From Lepidostoma basale (lineage: Eukaryota > Arthropoda > Insecta > Trichoptera > Lepidostomatidae), in NCBI GenBank assembly GCA_022606425.2, contig JAHDVF020001348.1, forward strand, positions 1,183,001-1,247,000: a DNA stretch of 64,000 nt, read 5' to 3'. This document shows, one piece after another, positions 9,276 to 19,617 of the stretch. Under the pieces are notes generated by a model that saw only the letters and a program-made list of their open reading frames with translations, ran no database searches and had not been told where the DNA came from. Both the position numbers and the translations under genes were made by a program. Every line of letters begins with the position of its first letter. Positions within the stretch are counted from its first letter, which is position 1.

Positions 9276-9672
9276 GAGGGTATTATTTGCAAACCCGGCA
9301 AACTCCACCAACAATCAAAAGTGAGATATGAATTGGGTCTTATTCATAATACATTTGCACACAATTTTTATTGATTTTCAGTTTCAAATTCGGCTTCATT
9401 CTGAAGAATTTTGCTATTAAAATATGGTTTGTTGCAAACATGGCAACCTCCACTTGAGTGTTGCAAAGCTGGCAAACTCCAAAATGAAATTCATTAATTT
9501 ACTTTAATTATCAACATAATGGTGATTCATGGCTGATTACTTTTAATATTAACTGGTTGAGATGAAAAAAATAAATATCGTAAAAAAGCGCATTTTATTA
9601 GCGTATTAGTTTTTTGCGATTTACTCAAAACATCTAATGATGGAGTTTGCCAGGTTTACAACTAATACCCTC
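9276..9672. mobile_element. MITE with subterminal repeats, TSD ATAC
   Basis: Inverted ends read GAGGGTATTATTTGCAAACC and, on the other strand, GAGGGTATTAGTTGTAAACC, continuing into GGCAAACTCC. The flanks are ATAC at 9272-9275 and 9673-9676. Two further GGCAA(A/C)CTCC motifs lie inside (about 9441-9480), like spaced transposase-binding sites. No coding capacity. Confidence 0.75.
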
Positions 9673-9751
9673 ATACGTATATATACACACATACTCGTAT
9701 ATACACAGATACATAACACACACGCATACATACCATATACACACACATATT

Positions 9752-10423
9752 AAAATCTGGAACAAGTGGATGAATTTGTTTATTTAGGAAGTATGTTTAC
9801 AAAGGATGGGAGAGTGGAGAAGGATATTGAATGAAGGATTGGGGCAGGCAACAGAGTAAATGGTGCACTTAAAGTTGTCATCGCAAACAAAAGCTTATCC
9901 AAAAAAGCTAAGATGACAGTGCAAAATGGTGTTCTTGTGCCGACCCTTATGTATGGAAGTGAGGCATGGACTGGCAAAAGAAGGATGAAAATAGAATAAA
10001 TGCAGTAGAAATGAGATCTCTAAGACGAATGTGTGGCAAATCTGTATATGATAGAGTGACAAATGCAAGTATAAGAAATGAATGTGGTGCGAATGAAAGT
10101 GTTATGAACAAAATAAGGAAAGGGTCATTAAGATGGTTTGGACACATGGAAAGAATGAGTGAAGACAGAATGGTAAAGAAGTTATATGTAAACGGCGTGA
10201 ACGGAGCTAGAAATAGAGGAAGGCCGAGGAAAACGTGGCACGATCAAATCAATCAAATATTGAATGTCGGACACGTGAGGAGTCGGAGAAATCGACGTGC
10301 GTGCATGACAAGATGTATGAATGTAGAGGAAGCGAGAGAAGTATGTCAGGACAGAACAGTGTGGCGTTCCATTCTTTCTGCCTACCCCTCCGGGGAGACG
10401 GCGTGATGGTAAGTTAGTTAGTT
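9752..10423 (+). mobile_element. LINE family C, 3' half with RT C-terminal region
   Basis: Encodes in order YLGSMFTKDG-type, AGNRVNGALKVVIANKSLSK, PTLMYGSEAW and, in a 146-codon stretch (9966-10403), RMCGKSVYDRVTNASIRNEC and SLRWFGHMERMSEDRMVKKL, then the C-terminus and tail. This is the region behind the RT palm in RTE-like insect elements. A small deletion near 9960 and a stop near 9832 break the frame. Confidence 0.85.
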
Positions 10424-10427
10424 TTTT

Positions 10428-10604
10428 ATGAAAGTGTTATGAACAAAATAATGAAAAGTTCGTTTGGACACATGGAAAGAATGAGTGAAGAGAGAATTTT
10501 GAAGAAGGTATATGTAAACGACGTGAACGGAGCTAGAAAACGTGGCACGATCAAATCAATCAAATATTGAATGTCGGTCACGTGAGGAGTCGGAGAAATC
10601 GACG
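10428..10604 (+). mobile_element. LINE family C, short internally deleted fragment
   Basis: Matches family C text (ATGAACAAAATAATGAAAAG, then GGACACATGGAAAGAATGAG) with deletions and is cut at GTGCGTGCATC, where a family J fragment begins. Confidence 0.65.
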
Positions 10605-10710
10605 TGCGTGCATCCACTGCCATTTGCGTCTAACGACTTTTTCTCTAATTGGCTTTTTGCCTGCCATAGTCCAGAGAACGGAATTTGACACTGTTTGGGG
10701 CCAATAGAAA
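10605..10710 (-). mobile_element. LINE family J, fragment
   Basis: On the minus strand reads IYWPQTVSNSVLWTMAGK-type text, the C-terminal region of an RTE-like reverse transcriptase. It matches 35762-35860 closely. Confidence 0.6.
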
Positions 10711-10975
10711 TAAATAAATAAAATAAATTTGACAGTGCCATGCTTCAATTACAAAGACAATTATCAATCCAAAATTAAAAACAAAATACATTATCAATTA
10801 TACCTAGAGGATGATCCAATAATTCCTTTATTAAAATCTGCAGCGTTAAGATGAAAATTATATCACTTGTAGCTATCACATATCCGTCAATACTACATTT
10901 TTAAATTGATAACCCCAAAGAGATTAGTTAAAATGCCATCTTGAGTTCATCCAATTAAATTTATCAATAAAAACA

Positions 10976-11286
10976 TATCTCAATAGAGACGAAGATGTAA
11001 ATTGTTTTCTGGGAACAGAACATGGTGGCCGAGGCGCTTACAGGACTTATGACCTGTCATTGGTTGGGTTGAGCGATCGCTTTATGTTTAACAACATTCC
11101 CCATTCCGCCCTTCTTACGACCACCACGTCTGACAATTTTTTGGAAGTTGTATACGAGTATATGCTAGAATGCTGCGCCTATCTTCACATTTTTTAGTTC
11201 ACTCTACACTAGCGTCATCTACAATATTAAGATACCACCATATTCTGTTCCGAGAAAACATTTTTCATCTTCGTCTCTATTGAGAT
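10976..11286. mobile_element. MITE family E, copy with both ends
   Basis: The left end TATCTCAATAGAGACGAAGA is inverted at the right end (TCTTCGTCTCTATTGAGATA). The interior shares ACAGGACTTATGACCTGTCA and CAACATTCCCCATTC with the other family E copies. Confidence 0.75.
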
Positions 11287-11504
11287 ACAATTAATCCTTA
11301 TAAAAAAAAAAAAAATTATCCGCAATGGGTAAAATCCAGTATTTGTGTACAAGAATTTGTATACATTCAAGATGTTGTTAAAGAAAACACAATTTATAAT
11401 ATTAATTTTTCAACAGTGATATGACTAACTAACTAATTTTATTTATTTAAAATACTAGTTTTTTTTCATATTTCTGACTGCCCCTAACACCGTAAGGCGT
11501 TGTG

Positions 11505-11645
11505 GAATTTTATTTGGACGATTTTTTTATGAATTAAAACACTGTTTTTTCCACTTTTGAGTTTATTTTTCTCGACATGTTTCGAAGGCTTTACACCTTC
11601 ATCATCGGCAGAATGATACAACTTTACCATAATTATTACAAAATG
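11505..11645 (-). repeat. hammerhead-like hairpin element
   Basis: On the minus strand: CCGATGA, one T, a GAAGG/CCTTC hairpin, then GAAACATGTC and a tail AAAAGTGG...ACAGTGTTTTAATT. The three-way junction and tail recur elsewhere in the window (see findings). U4 of the hammerhead core is changed to C here. Confidence 0.55.
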
Positions 11646-11796
11646 ATTGCAAGAACCTAGGAACACGTGTTAGTTAACTTAGCAGAGTACCAGGGACATA
11701 AGATTACAAGATCAATGTGTTAAATTTTGAAAACGATTTTTTGAATGGAAGTTTTGGGTTGGGGGTGATTTATTATTCTATTCGATTTAGTTCATA

Positions 11797-12304
11797 AGTA
11801 AGAAACTAACTAACTAACTAACCATCACGCCGTCTCCCCGAAAGGGTAGGCAGAAAGAATGGACTGTCACACTTTTACTGATGCGGCACTCCTTCCTTCT
11901 CTTTTCGCTCCGCGGGAGACGCGGTGTGATGGGTTGCGAACCTCATAACCACCAATAGGCATCTCCCGTGCACACTTCGATCGTCCAACACCCACAAAAC
12001 AAATAATATAATATACAATGATATAAAATAAAATAACAAAATAAAAATAATTTAACACAAAATGTTCATTTAGATGCTGCACATATTGTCTATTTAATTT
12101 ATGTTTCATGAATCCACCGTTTATTTAATTTAGCACATAATGTAATAACACATAATGTTTTTTTCGATGTTTCACATGTTTGACATGGACGATCCGGACT
12201 TTTGTGTTTATTTAATTTATGTTACACGTATCCACCGTTTTTTAAATTAGCTGTAATTAGGCACTTAACCAGCAAGAACTTAAAAATAATATTGAAGAAA
12301 TTAT
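11797..12304 (-). mobile_element. SINE-like element B, minus copy
   Basis: Reverse complement of 6800-7338 over its whole length, ending (5' on plus) in CTAACTAACTAACTAACCAT. Its 5' end abuts a mariner fragment at 12305. Confidence 0.75.
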
Positions 12305-12830
12305 TCAAATTGCCATTAAGTAAGAAAGGAATGTAATGATAATAATAAAAATAATAGCTTGCTGGTGTTTTAAATATATTAGGGGTACCCATAAGTAATG
12401 TCGTTTTTTTTCAGTGAAATTCAAAACAATTTTTTTTATATTCCCCATATTATATATAACCTTCTGCCACCTGTTTTTCAAATCATCCATGCCCTTCTTG
12501 TAAAATTCAGCGGATTTTGACTGAAAATATTCGGATAGGGTTGTATTCACCTCTTCTAAAGAATTGAAATTTTGATCTCTTAAAAAATGTTCCATAGAAC
12601 GAAATAAATTAGATTCAGATAGTGCGAGATCCGGCCAGTATGGAGAATGCAACAGGGTGACCAACGTAAGATTTTTTACGCGTAAATTTCGCAACATGAG
12701 GTCGCGCGTTATCGTGCTGAAGAGTAATGGTGCGTCTATTCACTAAAGCTGGCCTTTTTTGGCGTAGTGCTTCATTAAAGCTATCCAACTGTTGACAGTA
12801 TAACTCTGCTGATACTGTCCGACCTTAGAA
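12305..12830 (-). pseudogene. mariner transposase, C-terminal half, broken
   Basis: On the minus strand, reading from 12830, the frame gives LYCQQLDSFNEALRQKRPAL, then ITLQHDNARPHVAKF (second catalytic Asp in HDNARPH), then after a frameshift SPYWPDLALSESNLFRSMEH (third catalytic Asp in YWPDLALSE) and KGMDDLKNRWQKVI at the end. This is the D,D34D mariner pattern. The N-terminal half is missing and the frame is shifted near 12660. The fragment lies between two head-to-head copies of element B. Confidence 0.85.
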
Positions 12831-12837
12831 GGTAATT

Positions 12838-12997
12838 ATTCTATTGGTGGCGATGAGGTTCGCAACCCATCACACCGCGTCTCCCGCGGAGCGAAAAGAG
12901 AAAGATGGAGTGCCGCATCAGTAAAAGTGTTACAGTCCATTCTTTCTGCCTACCCTTTCGGGGAGACGGCGTGATGGTTAGTTAGTTAGTTAGTTAG
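12838..12997 (+). mobile_element. SINE-like element B, 5'-truncated
   Basis: Starts at CTATTGGTGGCGATGAGGTT and runs through the shared tail to TTAG repeats. Confidence 0.75.
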
Positions 12998-12999
12998 TG

Positions 13000-13155
13000 A
13001 TTCTCGTGACATATGATAGGTAGCTAGTATATCGCCATTTTATTGTCACGTGAATTCTACACCAGACCAAAGACACACTGCCCTCGCCGGAAATCGAAAC
13101 CGGAACCTTCGGGGTGGCAATGCACTTACCACTCGGCCACGAAGGTCGTCAAGCT
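13000..13155 (-). mobile_element. tRNA-derived SINE, minus copy
   Basis: On the minus strand TGGCCGAGTGGTAAG (A-box type) at 13139-13125 and GGTTTCGATTTCC (B-box type) near 13101-13089 are spaced as in a tRNA, followed by TTGGTCTGGTGTAGAATTCACG. It aligns with 25965-26135. It sits between GTTA repeats, so it landed in the tail of element B. Confidence 0.75.
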
Positions 13156-13321
13156 AGTCGTTAGTTAGTTAGTTATAGCGTGACATTTTCTAATATTATT
13201 GTTTGAAAACGCTGTTAAATCATTCTCTGACATTTTCTGACAGACAGCATGCGGTCACCAACCGAAATACATCGGTGTGGCCATATTGTTCTTGCGGGTA
13301 TCGATTGTCTTGTAATATATA

Positions 13322-14872
13322 ATATAGGGTGTCCCAGAAGTACATAGTATATGGTTATTTATGAAATAACACATTGGGCAAATGGCCTCCACGGCTTTGC
13401 TGGCACATACGCATTCTTTTGTCGATAATTTTCATGACCATTTTGCATAAATGTGTCTGAATTTGGTTGATGCAGCGTTTAATTTCCTCCTGTAATGCAC
13501 GGATGGTTGAGGGCTTGTTGATATAGACCAATGATACTCAACCTTTTTTGTCTTCGGGCCACATACATGTATTTGTAAAGCTACGCGGGCCGCAACACTA
13601 TACTGGTATGAAGAAAAAAATCATGAAACCCCCCACCCCCCATTTTTTGGAAAACAATTTGAGATTTAAAAAATTATAAACTAAAACAGAATAATAATAG
13701 TACATATCACTTATCATTATCAGCATACGGTTCCTTAAAAATTACAATAGTGAAAAAAGTCAAACTGAAAAGTAACATGTATCAAGGCGTTTATTTCGAA
13801 ATTAGTTTGATTTTTGACATTGAGATAAATTTTCTACAATTTTAGACAAATCGGGACATTCTCCTTCAGAGGAACACTCCGGGCCACACAAATCATGCCC
13901 CCGAATAAACTAACAACCCACCAAATCACCTTCCAACAATGTTCCCATCAGACGTAAGAGGAATAGCCACATGAGCTGAACTTCTGTAAGCCAGAAGATC
14001 CAAGTCCAAGTCCAAGGATTTATAATTGCTGCATGCTACCCTCAATACGTCATCAAGGGAGAATCAGTAAGTCGATTCCTGTATACGTTTTTTGCATATT
14101 TCATTTTGGAATATGATGATTTACAAATATTTGTTGATGCAAACAATGTAAGGAGCAGGAAAGCACAATTTTTTACAGTCTTGTATTTTTAAGGAACTAA
14201 TTTCCAAAAATGGATGTACTTCTTTCCCTCTCTTTTTTCTTAAAATAGCTTTCAGATTAGTATCGTTCATGTATCAAGATATACTAAATATAGAATACCA
14301 GATTTTGTAAATCATGTCCCTGATAATAAATGTGTTTAGGGCCGCACAAAAAAGCTTGGCGGGCCGCGGGCCGCAGGTTGAGTATGGTTGATATAGACCC
14401 TTGATTTCAAATAACCTTATAAAAATAAATCTATTGGTGTTAAATCACACGATCAATGAGGCCAATTCTGATCACCGAAATGAGAGAGTACAGGCAAACA
14501 GATTTTCACCAACACTCTCACACACTTGTTCGATATTGACATTTGAACGACTTGTTTTTGGACGACCAGTGCGTTTAGCGTCTCCGACTGATCCAGTCTT
14601 CCTGAATTTATCAATTAATCTCTTCACAGTTGACGAAGTTAAAACACTATTCCGATTGTATGAAATTTTCGAACTGCGGCAGCCAAACTTTAATTATTTT
14701 TGAGATATTGTTCAATAATAAAAACACGTTGTTGTATCGTGTAACGCTCCATTTTTACTAACCCTAAACTGTCAGCTACCAAATTGTTTTTTTTTTTTCA
14801 GTGTTGCCAACAATTTACTGCACAAAAGGCGCAAATTCAAATCTTGCGCTAATTTTGGGACACCCTTTATAT
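13322..14872 (-). pseudogene. mariner-like element with MERY-type transposase, interrupted
   Basis: Inverted ends TAGGGTGTCCCAGAAG and, on the other strand, TAAAGGGTGTCCCAAAA enclose minus-strand remnants: an N-terminus MERYTIQQRVFIIEQYLKNN (about 14755-14695) and a C-terminus LTPIDLFLWGYLKS-like, then SRGGHLPNVLFHK (about 13345). These match a widespread insect mariner-type transposase. Internal sequence is mostly lost and an 862-bp hAT element (13529-14390) is inserted. Confidence 0.75.
13529..14390. mobile_element. non-autonomous hAT element, TSD ATATAGAC
   Basis: Ends CAATGATACTCAACC and, inverted, CAACCATACTCAACC; subterminal CGGGCCGC motifs at both sides. The 8-bp duplication ATATAGAC lies at 13521-13528 and 14391-14398. 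All are hAT hallmarks. No transposase is seen. Confidence 0.85.
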
Positions 14873-14875
14873 ATA

Positions 14876-15139
14876 AACTGTTAATAGTTGCTAATTTTCG
14901 GAGTGTCAAATAACTCGGATGAAAACATTTGTGACGTGTTAGTAAGAGGAACAGAGCATTTCTTTGCGAAGGGACATAGATTCCAACAGAGAAGAAGATT
15001 TATTATCCATTTTACCTAAAAAAAACGTCATATGGCTATCTGAAACACATGTTGTTCGCTTGCGCAACGTGTAATGTTTCTCGCATTGTACATTTTGACC
15101 ATTTTTACAAAATTTAGCAAATTTAAAACATCTGTAATG
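14876..15139. other. no recognised feature
   Basis: Sequence between the mariner remnant and a LINE insertion, with no motif I can assign. Confidence 0.35.
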
Positions 15140-15147
15140 ATCTACAG

Positions 15148-15659
15148 TCTTCTTCTTCTTCTTCTTCATCAGCCTATTCCCGTCCACTTCTGGACAAAGG
15201 CCTCCTCCATTCGCTTCCATGTCACTCTGTCCTGTCAAGACTGCATCCAGGTTATTCCCACGTGTCTGTTCAGATCATCCTTCCACCGTAGTTGCGGTCG
15301 CCCTGCACTTCTCTTTGCCGTCCACGGTCTCCAAGTCAGCAGTCTTCTTGTCCACTTTTCATCTGAGCTTCTGGTTACATGACCTGCCCATTGCCATTTT
15401 AGAGTCGCCACCCGGTGGATGATGTCAGTGACCTTTGTTTTTTCTCTCACCGTATCGTTTCTGACTCTGTCTCTTAGGCTTATTCCTAACATGGCTCTTT
15501 GGGTCAGTCGTAGTTTCTCGGCACTTTGTTTGGACAATGTAACAGTTTCTAGACCATAAGTAGAACTTGTACCAACTGACAGAACGCAGGTTTCGTAGAC
15601 TTTTCGTTTCAGGTTGATCGGTATTTTCCGGTTTTTAAGGATCTTTTCCCCTCCAAACT
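15148..15659 (-). mobile_element. LINE family L, 3' fragment, GAA tail
   Basis: On the minus strand: INLKRKVYETC-type, KQSAEKLRLTQRAMLGISLR, KVTDIIHRVATLKWQWAGHV, EKWTRRLLTWRPWTAKRSAG and a (GAA)n tail at 15165-15148. The longer copy at 37540-38440 holds its RT core. ATCTACAG at 15140-15147 recurs at 15660-15667 on the other side. Confidence 0.8.
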
Positions 15660-15759
15660 ATCTACAGTATGGATCGGCAACCTTTTGGTATGAAAGGGCC
15701 AAATATTTGACGTGGGGATTAATGCGGGCCGCACGGTCACATGTCATTACTGAACTAAC

Positions 15760-16790
15760 TAACTAACTCACCATCACGCCGTTTCTCCAAAGGGGTAGAC
15801 AGAGAGGATGAATCGCCACATTGTTCTATCCTGACATTACTCTCGCACATCTTCTACATTCACACATCATGAAATGCACGCTCGTCGATTGTTCCTACTT
15901 CGAAAATGGCCGCCTTTCAGTAAATGATTAATTTGGTCATGCCATGTCTGGGTCGGACATCTTCAAGTCGGGCATGCCACAAAATTTAATAACAAAAACG
16001 CTGGAACAGTGTGTGTTACCTGTGATGACCTATGGATGCGAGGCATGGACGTTAACTAAAGAAGCAATGCACAAAATCAAAGTTGCACAACGGGCCATGG
16101 AAATATCCATGTTGGGTATCTCGCTTAGAGACCATATACTCAACGTGGAGATTAGAAGACGCACCAGGGTCACCGATGTAGGAATACGCATTGCGAGGAT
16201 GAAGTGGCAGTGCTGGTCATGTGTGTCGACGGGATGATGGAAGATGGAGCAAGAGGGTTACTGAATGGAGGCCGAAGTTGGGCCAGAGAAGTGTCGGGAG
16301 ACAACCAACCAGGTGGAGCAATGATATTGTGCGGACGGCGGGAAGGGCCTGTAGCACACTGGCGAGAGACCGAGAGAGATGGCGTGGGGGTGGAGAGGCT
16401 TACGTCCAGCAGAGGATGGAGACAAGCTGACGAAGATGTCTTCCTTGGCCTTCCTCGACTTCTTTTTCCATTCACACTATTTTATATATATTTTTAACCA
16501 TTCTTCCCTCATCCATTCGTTCCATTTGTCTAAACCATCTTAGTGACCCATTCTTAATTTTATTTATCACGCATTCATCCGCCTTACATTCATTTCTTAC
16601 TTCATCATTAGTTATTCTAACATACAATTGTTTTTCCGCACATTTTTCTTAATGACCTCATTTCTACACCATTTATCCTACTTTTATCATTCTTTTTGGC
16701 AACTCCAAGCTTCACTTTCATAAATAAGGGTCGGCACTATAATTCCATTGTGCAATGCTATATTTGCTTCAGTCGATATATTTCTATTTT
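15760..16790 (-). mobile_element. LINE family C, split by a family L insertion
   Basis: Minus-strand family C text runs 15760-15943 and resumes at 16442. The junction GGTCATGCCATG...TCTTCCTTGGCC is continuous in the uninterrupted relative at 54590-54620. It codes for the RSRNNRRAC and WFRHMERM-like regions and ends near 16790 in the AKNxNIST region. Confidence 0.8.
15950..16435 (+). mobile_element. LINE family L relative inserted in family C, candidate TSD ATGTCT
   Basis: Encodes LEQCVLPVMTYGCEAWTLTK, IKVAQRAMEISMLGISLRDH, RRRTRVTDVGIRIARMKWQ and, after a frameshift, RRDDGRWSKRVTEWRPKLGQ, a typical RTE-like C-terminus. ATGTCT at 15944-15949 and 16436-16441 may be the target duplication. Confidence 0.8.
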
Positions 16791-16835
16791 TGCCGGAATG
16801 ACTTTGGGTATTTACAATATTTAACCAAACTAACC

Positions 16836-16985
16836 AACCATCACGCCGTCTCTCTGAAAGGGTAGTCAGAAATAATGGACTGCCACACGTTTACCGATGC
16901 GGCACTCCATCCTTCTTTTTCGCCCCCGCGTTAGACGCGGTGTGATGGGTTGCGAAGCTCATCGCCACCAATAGGTATCTCGCAC
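16836..16985 (-). mobile_element. SINE-like element B, 5'-truncated minus copy
   Basis: Reverse complement of the 3' 150 bp of element B with more mutations than the other copies. Confidence 0.65.
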
Positions 16986-16997
16986 TCCTAAAATAAT

Positions 16998-17535
16998 AGG
17001 TTGGGGAAAAAGTTATTTCGTATTTCGCGCCCTTATTTTGCAACTAAGTATATCTCGTTCATTATTTGTCACATTGGATCATACGATACTGCGTTGTAAA
17101 GGTATGCGTGTATACTACAAACTCTTTTGTGACAGATTTACGCTTGGTCGGTTCAGTCGTGAACTATCGTGCGTCGAGTATGAAGGTCTCAAAGGAAGAA
17201 ATTCGCCATATTTTACATTTTTACTACCTGAAAGGGAAAAACGCTTCGAAAGCGATCAAAAAAATTTGCGATGTATACGGGGCCGATACTCTTTCGGTTC
17301 GTGCTGCACAACCGTGGTTCGAGCGATTTCGTTCTGGTGTAGTGGAGGTGAATGATGCACCACGCTCTGGCAGGCCTGTCGTCGTAAATGTCGATAAAAT
17401 CATGGAAAATATCGAGATAGACCGTCATGTTAGTAGTCGTAGCATCGCCCAGGAGCTGAATATCGATCATAAAACCGTTTTAAGCCATTTGCAGAAGGCT
17501 GCATTAAAAACTTATTTGTGTACAAATATTTTAGT
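16998..17535 (+). pseudogene. mariner 5' end and transposase N-terminus
   Basis: After a TA at 16998 the end reads GGTTGGGGAAAAAGTTATTT, a mariner-type terminus. The frame from about 17180 gives MKVSKEEIRHILHFYYLKGK, YGADTLSVRAAQPWFERFRS and RSIAQELNIDHKTVLSHLQK, which are the paired helix-turn-helix DNA-binding domains of mariner transposases. The catalytic half is absent: the copy stops where a TTAA-flanked MITE begins. Confidence 0.85.
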
Positions 17536-17540
17536 TTTAA

Positions 17541-17819
17541 GGCCGTGCCACACTGTTTGAAACAAGCTCTCCACAAGGGTGACCTTGGTGGAGAGCTGTG
17601 GAACCCACGGATGGTGTAGCGTCCATATACTGTTGTAAACAAGCTCTCCACATGTGGAATGCGTGTTTAAACGGTGGATCCACACGCATACTATGCGCGT
17701 CCGTCCACAAAGTTTGTTGAAGGTCAAACGAATTTTGGTTTCGAACAAGTGTCTACACAATTTTAAACCGCCGGTGGAGACCGATGTGGAGAGCTTGTTT
17801 AAAACAGTGTGGCGCGGCT
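17541..17819. mobile_element. 279-bp MITE with TTAA target duplication
   Basis: Ends GGCCGTGCCACACTGTTT and inverted AGCCGCGCCACACTGTTT, with CTCTCCAC motifs in both arms. TTAA lies at 17537-17540 and 17820-17823, the preference of piggyBac-type transposases. A relative begins at 20521. Confidence 0.8.
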
Positions 17820-18149
17820 TTAAAGAATAAAATGCTTATTGTCTTGCAAGTTTTTTTTATATAAAATATTATAATATAATATTATCTTTGATTTTTGAGA
17901 CGCGTATTATTGCGTCTTAAAGTGAATCTGATACCCCAGAACGGTGTTTGTTTTTTCGATGATTCAGAATTGAATAATTTATCGTATGATATCGTCCGTC
18001 GCGTCACGTGCGATGAGAATCTTGCGGGTCGCACCAAGACGCCTCGCGGGCCGCTGGTTGCCGACCCATGATCTACAGCACAGGTTACAAACCTTTTATG
18101 GACCTCTTCCATTCAATACCAAATATTGAAATATTTCTGCACAAACAAC

Positions 18150-18243
18150 AAAAAACTATCACGCCGTTCTCCGCGATAGTAGGCAGAGAGAATGGATCGC
18201 CAAATTGTTCTATCCTTAAATAACTCTCGCGTCTCTTCTACAT
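18150..18243 (-). mobile_element. LINE family C, short 3' fragment
   Basis: Reads the family tail inverted (ATCACGCCGTTCTCC, then AATGGATCGCCA) to CTCTTCTACATTCA. Confidence 0.65.
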
Positions 18244-18419
18244 TCATTTATTTATTTAATTTTAATTACTTAAATTTGTACACACTTACTTAAACACATG
18301 TTCTAATAAATAAATAAAAACATCTAAACAATCAAAAATAAAAATAAGGGCTCGGAATTGACATAAAAAAAAAATCTTAGGCTTCGGTTTCAAAAAGACG
18401 CCGTTATTTTGGTGTTTTG

Positions 18420-18832
18420 AGATCTATTGACGAATGTGTGGATACTCTGTGTATGTTAGAGTGTCGAATGAAAATATAAGAAGTGAATGCGGTGCGAATG
18501 ATGGTGTCATGAACAAAATAATGAAAGGATCATTAATATGATTTGGACATATGGAAAGAATGAATGTAGATAGAATTGTAAATATATATATATGTTAATG
18601 ATGTAAATGGAACCAGAAATAGAGGAAGACCGAGGAAAACGTGGCACGATCAAATAAATCAAATATTGAATGTCGGCCATGTGAGGAGTCAGAGAAATCG
18701 ACTCGCGTGCATGACACGATGTATGAATGTTGAGGAAGCGATAGAAATATGTCAGGAAAGAAAAGTGTGGCAGTCCATTCTTTCTGCCTACCCCTTCGGG
18801 GAGACGGCGTGATGGTTAGTTAGTTAGTTAGT
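18420..18832 (+). mobile_element. LINE family C, 3' fragment
   Basis: Starts in RRMCGYSVYVRVSNENIRSE and runs through the C-terminus to GGTTAGTTAGTTAGTTAG. Several point changes break the frame. Confidence 0.8.
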
Positions 18833-18859
18833 TTTTAGATCTATTATTATTATTATTAT

Positions 18860-19265
18860 TATTTTGATGACTTAAGGGCGCACTAGGAAATGACTGACCG
18901 AACCTTTAGAAGTTTCTTAAATTTAACGTCACTATCCTCATACTTAATACTAACATGGAGGCTATTCCACGCCAACGGACCCGCAACGCTGAAAGCACGA
19001 TCATAGAAACATGCTATATTGGCTCTGACTGGAATTGTTGTTGTTTGCATTTGTTTCTACTGATTCGAGTGAACGTTGACTTTCCGTTGGCATGGGTGTC
19101 ACGCAGAGGTCCGATATATACGCTCGGGCTCTCTGGTGTCGATCCTTAAACACTGTAAAACACAATTTGTATTTTACTCGCTCTCGGATTTTAAGCCAGT
19201 TTTTCTTCAGAGCATTGAGAGCATTGATCATAGGTACACGATGAATAACTAGCAATTGGCACAAG
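18860..19265 (-). mobile_element. LINE family D relative, 3' coding fragment
   Basis: On the minus strand: RMINALNALKKNWLKIRERV, VKYKLCFTVFKDRHQRA and, in a neighbouring frame, YDRAFSVAGPLAWNSLHVSI. The DRAF-x-VAGP-x-AWN-x-L motif is the C-terminal signature of a broad set of LINE ORF2 proteins. Confidence 0.7.
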
Positions 19266-19294
19266 TATCTACGATGAGATATCTCGGGGTCATC

Positions 19295-19590
19295 TATGAT
19301 GATGATGATTTATATGCGCCATTTTTGTGAGAGATTCACTTTAAGGGCGCTCAACGTCCGGAAAGCTTCTCTTAAAAAGAAAAGTTTTAAGAGAGCTTCT
19401 GAACACTCTTTCGTCCTCTTGATTGCGGATATTGTAGGGCAGCCTGTTCCACGCCGTCGGTCCCGCGATGCCAAAAGCGCGATCTGCGAAGTTTGAAGCT
19501 CCTTGGCGCCGAGAATTTTGTGTGTTGCTTCTTCCTTCGAGGATCGTAGAGTTGACTGCCGAGAGTTCAAATCTATGAGAGTCAATTAAC
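19295..19590 (-). mobile_element. LINE family D relative with ATC-type tail
   Basis: The minus strand gives FADRAFGIAGPTAWNRLPYN, then SSLKTFLFKRSFPDVERP, a stop, and GCGCCCTTAAAGTG-like 3' UTR text ending in (ATC)n at 19305-19290. It sits beside another D-like fragment in the same orientation. Confidence 0.7.
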
Positions 19591-19617
19591 TGTTTTAAAT
19601 AAAATTTATAAAATTTA

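Larger units (their letters stand above)
15668..18070. mobile_element. hAT element with several nested insertions, TSD ATCTACAG
   Basis: The left end TATGGATCGGCAACC and the inverted right end CATGGGTCGGCAACC match hAT termini, with GGGCCGC subterminal motifs. Both ends are flanked by ATCTACAG (15660-15667 and 18071-18078). Between them lie a family C LINE, itself split by a family L piece, an element B, a mariner fragment and a TTAA-type MITE. Confidence 0.75.

Noticed and set aside
16170..16497. Overlapping frames of about 100 codons on both strands as host genes
   Set aside because: They lie within the family L LINE piece; the text RRDDGRWSKRVTEWRPKLGQ identifies its C-terminus.
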